Origin: Halobacteriales archaeon QS_9_68_17
Lineage (GTDB): Archaea; Halobacteriota; Halobacteria; Halobacteriales; Natronoarchaeaceae
Assembly (NCBI GenBank): GCA_003023565.1
Contig: PXSA01000003.1
Span: 1 to 34,781 of the forward strand
DNA: 34,781 nt
Direction: 5' to 3'
Shown here: positions 30,929-34,781 of the stretch, one piece after another
Position numbering within the stretch: the first letter of the stretch is position 1
Layout of the letters: every line of letters begins with the position of its first letter
Made by a program: the position numbers and the translations under genes
Notes under the pieces: model-generated
The model's database searches: none
Told to the model about the DNA's origin: nothing
Seen by the model: the letters and a program-made list of their open reading frames with translations, nothing else

Positions 30929-32731
30929 ATGTCTGATACCGAAACACGCGACCCGTCAGAATCCCTTCGCACCCCCATCGTCGCCGTTCTGGGCCACGTC
31001 GACCACGGCAAGACCAGCCTGTTAGACAAGATCCGCGGCTCCGCCGTCATCGAAGGGGAGTCCGGGGCGATCACCCAGCACATCGGCGCGACGGCCGTCC
31101 CGCTCGACGTCATCTCGGAGATCGCAGGCGAACTCGTCGACCCCGATGACTTCGACCTCCCCGGCCTGCTGTTCATCGACACGCCGGGGCACCACTCGTT
31201 CACGACGCTTCGCTCCCGCGGCGGCGCGCTCGCCGACATCGCCATCCTCGTCGTCGACGTCAACGACGGCTTCCAGCCACAGACGCTAGAGGCGCTCGAC
31301 ATCCTCAAGCGGTCCGAGACGCCGTTTATCGTCGCCGCGAACAAGGTCGACGCCGTCCCCGGGTGGAACGCCGACGAGGACGCCCCGATCCAGCGGACGT
31401 ACGACCGACAGAGCGACCGAGTGCGCTCCGACCTCGACGAGTCTCTCTACGAGATCATCGGCAACCTCTCCGACGAGGGCTTCTCCGCGGACATGTACTG
31501 GCGGGTCCAGAACTTCCAGAACAACGTCGGCGTCGTCCCCGTCTCCGCCATGACCGGCGAGGGCGTCCCCGACCTCCTGACCGTGATGATGGGCCTCTCC
31601 CAGCGCTACATGAAAGAGGCGATGGAGATAGACGTCGAAGGCCCCGGCGTCGGCACCGTCCTCGAAGTCAAGGAGGAGAAAGGCTTCGGGACGACCACCG
31701 ACGTCGTCCTCTACGACGGCACCGTCGCGGGGGACGACACCATCGTCGTCGGCGGCGAGAACGACCCCATCGTCACCGAGGTCCGCGCCCTGCTCGAGCC
31801 GCGGCCGCTCGCCGAGATCCGGACGGAGAGCCGCTTCGACACGGTCGACTCCATCTCCGCCGCGTCCGGCGTGAAGATCGCCGCGCCCGAACTCGACGAG
31901 GCCATGGCCGGCGCGCCGGTACGGGTCGTCCGCGACCGTCCCGTCGAGGCGGTCGTCGCAGAGGTCGAGGCCGAACTCTCCGACATCGCCGTCTCGACCG
32001 GCGAGGAGGGCGTCGTCATCAAGGCCGACACGCTCGGCAGCCTCGAAGCGATGGCCAACGCCCTCGAAGAGGCCGAGGTGCCGGTCATGCGCGCCGAGGT
32101 CGGCGACGTCGCGCCGCGCGACGCCAGCGTCGCGGACACCGCCGACGAGAACAAACACCGAACCATCCTCGGCTTCAACGTCGACGTGCTCGGCGACGCC
32201 GAGGACCAGGCGGAACGCGACGACGTCCACCTCTTCACCAGCGACGTCATCTATCAGCTCATCGAGGAGTACGAGGAGTACGTCGAGGGGATCGAGAAGG
32301 CCCAGCAGGAGACCGTCCTCGAGAACATCTCCCGACCCGCCCGCTTCCGCATCCTCCCGGACCACACCTTCCGCCAGAACGACCCCGCGGTCGTCGGCGT
32401 CGAGGTGCTCGCCGGCACGGTCAAGAACAACTCCCGGGTCGTCCTCTTCGAGGGGAACGAGCCCGACCGCGTCGGCCAGATCAAGGGGATCCAGGAGCAG
32501 GGCGAGGACGTCGACGAGGCCCGCCGCGGCGACCGCGTCTCCGTCGCCATCGACGGCCCCACCGTCGGCCGCCAGATAGAGGAAAGCGACGAACTGTGGA
32601 CGGCACTCCCCGAGAAACACGCGAAGATCTTGGAACAGGAGCTGTCGGACGACATCCCCGCCGACGAGTTCGAGGCGCTCCAGCAGTACCTCGACAAACA
32701 GCGGAAGCGAGACCCCTTCTGGGGGAAGTGA
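30929..32731 (+). CDS. infB: translation initiation factor aIF2/IF5B
   Basis: This 600-residue GTPase helps join ribosomal subunits and place initiator tRNA. G1 is GHVDHGKT (residues 22-29), the switch region contains ITQHIGAT, G3 is DTPGH (84-88) and G4 is NKVD (138-141). Domains II-IV follow (GPGVGTVLEVKEEKGFGTT; a long helix region; RILPDHTFRQNDPAVVGVEV). No intein is present. The ATG at 30929 is preferred to a frame extension upstream because of the Shine-Dalgarno site and the family N-terminus. Confidence 0.95.
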   Translation: MSDTETRDPSESLRTPIVAVLGHVDHGKTSLLDKIRGSAVIEGESGAITQHIGATAVPLDVISEIAGELVDPDDFDLPGLLFIDTPGHHSFTTLRSRGGALADIAILVVDVNDGFQPQTLEALDILKRSETPFIVAANKVDAVPGWNADEDAPIQRTYDRQSDRVRSDLDESLYEIIGNLSDEGFSADMYWRVQNFQNNVGVVPVSAMTGEGVPDLLTVMMGLSQRYMKEAMEIDVEGPGVGTVLEVKEEKGFGTTTDVVLYDGTVAGDDTIVVGGENDPIVTEVRALLEPRPLAEIRTESRFDTVDSISAASGVKIAAPELDEAMAGAPVRVVRDRPVEAVVAEVEAELSDIAVSTGEEGVVIKADTLGSLEAMANALEEAEVPVMRAEVGDVAPRDASVADTADENKHRTILGFNVDVLGDAEDQAERDDVHLFTSDVIYQLIEEYEEYVEGIEKAQQETVLENISRPARFRILPDHTFRQNDPAVVGVEVLAGTVKNNSRVVLFEGNEPDRVGQIKGIQEQGEDVDEARRGDRVSVAIDGPTVGRQIEESDELWTALPEKHAKILEQELSDDIPADEFEALQQYLDKQRKRDPFWGK

Positions 32732-33145
32732 ACGACCTTTTGCGCTGTCGTTCGGAAACCGCTCTGCGATTTCCGTGATGACGAGACGGCGAAGCCCTCT
32801 CGATCACGGCGTGACGAGCGGTCCGCCGGGGGCGGACACGCTCGCAGTCCTCGGCGAACGCTCGACCGAACTCACTCCTCCTTCACTTCGCTCGCCCCGC
32901 TCGCGCCGTTCAGTCGTCGGATTGCCCGCTCACTCGCTGTGCTCGTTCGCTCGCGGGTGCAGTGCTTGCGCGACGCCTGCCCTTCCCCGTCCGCACGAAC
33001 GGAGTGGGTGCGGGCTCGGAAGACGCTCCGCGCCTTTCGGTGGGTCCCGCGGGTCGTCGCGTCCGCTCCTCACCGCGCTTCCGGCCATTGGCGACGAATC
33101 GACGACGCGGCCGCTACCGAAGCGTTCTCTGAAGAAGTGACTAGC
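32732..33145. other. non-coding gap downstream of infB
   Basis: These 414 bp contain no convincing gene. The sequence is rich in the short motif CTCGCT/GCTCG (for example around 32880-32960), which gives spurious open frames full of Arg and Ser. I see no tRNA, strong hairpin or transposon end. Similar low-grade sequence occurs around 15840-15960 and 34690-34781. Confidence 0.6.
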
Positions 33146-33541
33146 CTACCGCGCGGTCGGCGTGACGCCGTCCTGCATGGCCTGTTTGACCTGTAGGGCG
33201 GCGCTGGCGGCGAGACCGCGGGCGACTTCGTTGCGGTCCTCGGCGGCGATGAGGTCCTCGCCGTCGAGGTCGTCCTCGTCCGGCGTGAACCCGGCGGAGA
33301 CAGGGTGGCCGACCGGGGGTCGGACGGCGACGGTCACCTGCGGACCGCCGGAACCGTGAGAGATCTCGGAGTCGACGACGTACTCGCTGGGGAGATACTC
33401 GCGAGTTCGGGCCGCGATGCGCGAGACGTCCTGACGGAGCGTCCGCTTCTGGTCCCGAGTGAGTTCAGGGAGATCAGCCGTGGCACGCTTGCCGGCCTGC
33501 GTAATACCGGGGTTTCCGGCGTACGGCGTGTTTCCGTTCAT
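33146..33541 (-). CDS. DUF5811 family protein
   Basis: The 131-residue protein MNGNTPYAGNPGITQAGKRA continues with ELTRDQKRTLRQDVSRIAAR, TREYLPSEYVVDSEIS, and a beta-rich half (GPQVTVAVRPPVGHPVSAGF). The opening matches the haloarchaeal family I know as DUF5811; the function is unknown. The upstream in-frame extension overlaps pdaD antisense and is rejected. Confidence 0.78.
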   Translation of the reverse strand: MNGNTPYAGNPGITQAGKRATADLPELTRDQKRTLRQDVSRIAARTREYLPSEYVVDSEISHGSGGPQVTVAVRPPVGHPVSAGFTPDEDDLDGEDLIAAEDRNEVARGLAASAALQVKQAMQDGVTPTAR

Positions 33542-33606
33542 GAGAATGGTGCTATCCGACTTACGTCCCTCCCCCGTAAAAAGGGATCGACCGGGGCAAC
33601 GTGTCG

Positions 33607-34083
33607 TTAGAACAACGACTCGCTCTCGCCGTACACCGCCAGCACGACGGCGGAGGTGTACGTTCCCGGTTCCGCGGGCTCCGTCGCGACCTCGTGGCTC
33701 GCCTCGTCGAACGACCAGTTTCGTAGCTCCTGCCCCGTCGAAAGCCCTTCGAGCACGCGGTCGCGGACGTCTTCGGCTCCGGTCTCGCCCGCGGCCTCGT
33801 AGAACAGCCCCGGTCCCTCCTCGGAGACCGCCCAGGCGAGGCCTGCACTGGCGCGCCCGGGGCCGGCGACGGACGTTCGCGCCGCCACGACGGGCAGGCG
33901 TTCGCCCGCCGGACCGAGGTCCGGCGCGGTCCCGACCGGATCGACCTCGGCGTCGGCCGGGATGACCGACGAGACGGGGACGAGGTTGTAGTTGTGGACG
34001 TTCGCCGCCGCCAGCGCGGCGTCGTACGACGACATCTCCGTGGGTCCCGTCGCCGTCCCCCGGACGACGCGAATCGTGTTCAT
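33607..34083 (-). CDS. pdaD: pyruvoyl-dependent arginine decarboxylase
   Basis: The 158-residue proenzyme cleaves itself between two Ser residues (S38-S39 in VPVSSVIP) to make a pyruvoyl cofactor and then converts arginine to agmatine. The motif and the surrounding NVHNYNLVPVSSVIPADAEV are family-defining, and the ATG start MNTIRVVRGTATGPTE fits. In archaea agmatine feeds polyamine synthesis and agmatidine at C34 of tRNA-Ile2, linking it loosely to the tRNA-modification genes here. Confidence 0.93.
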   Translation of the reverse strand: MNTIRVVRGTATGPTEMSSYDAALAAANVHNYNLVPVSSVIPADAEVDPVGTAPDLGPAGERLPVVAARTSVAGPGRASAGLAWAVSEEGPGLFYEAAGETGAEDVRDRVLEGLSTGQELRNWSFDEASHEVATEPAEPGTYTSAVVLAVYGESESLF

Positions 34084-34206
34084 ACTCGGCGGTGGCGCTC
34101 GCCGGCGTAAGGCGTTGCGGTTCGGAGGGCGAGTGTGCGCGATAGCGGACACTGCACGCCTGTCCGCGATCCGAAGATTCAGAAGGTTCGCACGGAATCG
34201 ACAGCC

Positions 34207-34680
34207 ATGGGCGAGTTCGCGTCGGCGGTGCAAGCTCATCTTCGTGACCGGCTCGCGGAGTCATGCTCGGGGCTCTCCTGGCGGACGGAACACCGGATCG
34301 CCGGCACGCCCGTCGACATCGCCGGCGGGGACGACGACCACCTCGTCCTCATCGAACTAGAGTGGCGTCGCGCCGACCCGGCGGACAACACCGCAAAGCT
34401 GTTTCGCCACCTGAGCGCCGACCGGATCGACCGCAACCGGATCGCGGTGGCTCAGGTGTTCACTGCATACTACGACCTGAACGACGGGAGCGTCTCGTCG
34501 AAGCGGAAGAACGCGGAGTTCGTCGGACGAACCGCCGCCGAGTCGATCGACCGGCTCTCCTACCAGCCGGTCGACTTCGACCTCACGCCGCCGAAGCGAG
34601 GCGATGACTGGCCGGCCGACTGGGAACGGACCGCCGACCGGACCGCAGAACGGATCGAGGAGTGCCTCGGCGACCGATAA
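34207..34680 (+). CDS. hypothetical protein, possible PD-(D/E)XK-like fold
   Basis: The 157-residue protein MGEFASAVQAHLRDRLAESC has a core WRTEHRIAGTPVDIAGGDDD, HLVLIELEWRRADPADNTAK, LFRHLSADRIDRNRIAVAQV. A strand-Asp, then strand-Glu-x-Glu pattern (VDI, LIELEW) followed by a helix and another strand is reminiscent of PD-(D/E)XK nuclease-like proteins, but the Lys is replaced by Trp/Arg and I cannot confirm it. The start is the ATG at 34207; the upstream extension lacks coding character. The last 101 bp of the window after it are non-coding repeats of GCGAGC/GAGCG type. Confidence 0.6.
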   Translation: MGEFASAVQAHLRDRLAESCSGLSWRTEHRIAGTPVDIAGGDDDHLVLIELEWRRADPADNTAKLFRHLSADRIDRNRIAVAQVFTAYYDLNDGSVSSKRKNAEFVGRTAAESIDRLSYQPVDFDLTPPKRGDDWPADWERTADRTAERIEECLGDR

Positions 34681-34781
34681 CGTCTGTTCGGTCGTACGGC
34701 GGCGACGCCGCCGTCTCCCCGCGACCGAGCGGAGCGCGGCGCTACGCGCCGCGGAGTGCGAGCGGCGAAGCCGCGAGCAAG

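Noticed and set aside
31286-32620. Long minus-strand frame across infB
   Set aside because: Shadow of infB caused by high GC; no family resemblance.
32880-32960. Repeated CTCGCT motifs suggesting a CRISPR or tandem array
   Set aside because: No constant repeat length or spacing; only loosely similar GC-rich words common in haloarchaeal intergenic DNA.

Overview
The window is about 34.8 kb of haloarchaeal (class Halobacteria) chromosome. Support: high GC, strongly acidic proteins, TATA boxes 25-30 bp upstream of start codons with almost no leader, and archaeal marker genes (tgtA, arcS, trmY, pus10, nob1, aIF2/5B infB, secF-secD, pyruvoyl arginine decarboxylase, HalX and HTH-10 regulators). 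I do not assign a genus.

Layout. 1-940: tail of one gene, then mostly decayed DNA with remains of a membrane-protein gene. 939-5074: HalX response regulator, GH68 fructosyltransferase and, convergent to it, a GH32 beta-fructosidase with an extra N-terminal domain; together a fructan-making and fructan-degrading pair. 5143-7429: small genes, including a MoaD-like protein fused to a C-terminal domain. 7436-10884: tgtA-arcS, the archaeosine (tRNA G15) pathway. 10967-14676: NUDIX hydrolase, a 40-residue zinc ribbon, an ABC exporter whose ATPase gene is frameshifted, a second frameshifted gene and a P-loop kinase-like gene. 14830-15670: a distinctly AT-rich island with a Tat lipoprotein and a divergent small membrane protein, lying on the 3' side of a tRNA-Pro(CGG) gene. 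16109-18082: trmY and pus10, divergent, which act one after the other at tRNA position 54. 18220-21791: small acidic protein, a truncated DUF892 fragment, RNase HII and secF-secD. 21935-25883: small conserved genes, a 111-bp palindromic element, DUF5812, two micro zinc ribbons, an HTH-10 regulator, an HPP membrane protein. 25975-28712: glucose-6-phosphate isomerase, CPBP protease, a small ribbon-helix-helix-like protein. 28709-29419: nob1 and a PRC-barrel protein. 29513-30687: a wrecked sodium:solute symporter locus with an IS1341-type remnant in its middle. 30929-34680: infB, DUF5811, pdaD and an unknown gene.

Themes. RNA modification and maturation dominate (TgtA, ArcS, TrmY, Pus10, Nob1, RNase HII, IF2). 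Accessory DNA is limited to the AT-rich island, the IS/symporter wreck and the palindromic element. No complete defence system, CRISPR array or full transposon is present. Three convergent gene pairs overlap at a shared CTAG stop tetranucleotide, and several genes are broken by single-base shifts. All functional calls are by recognition of motifs and family resemblance; no searches were run.
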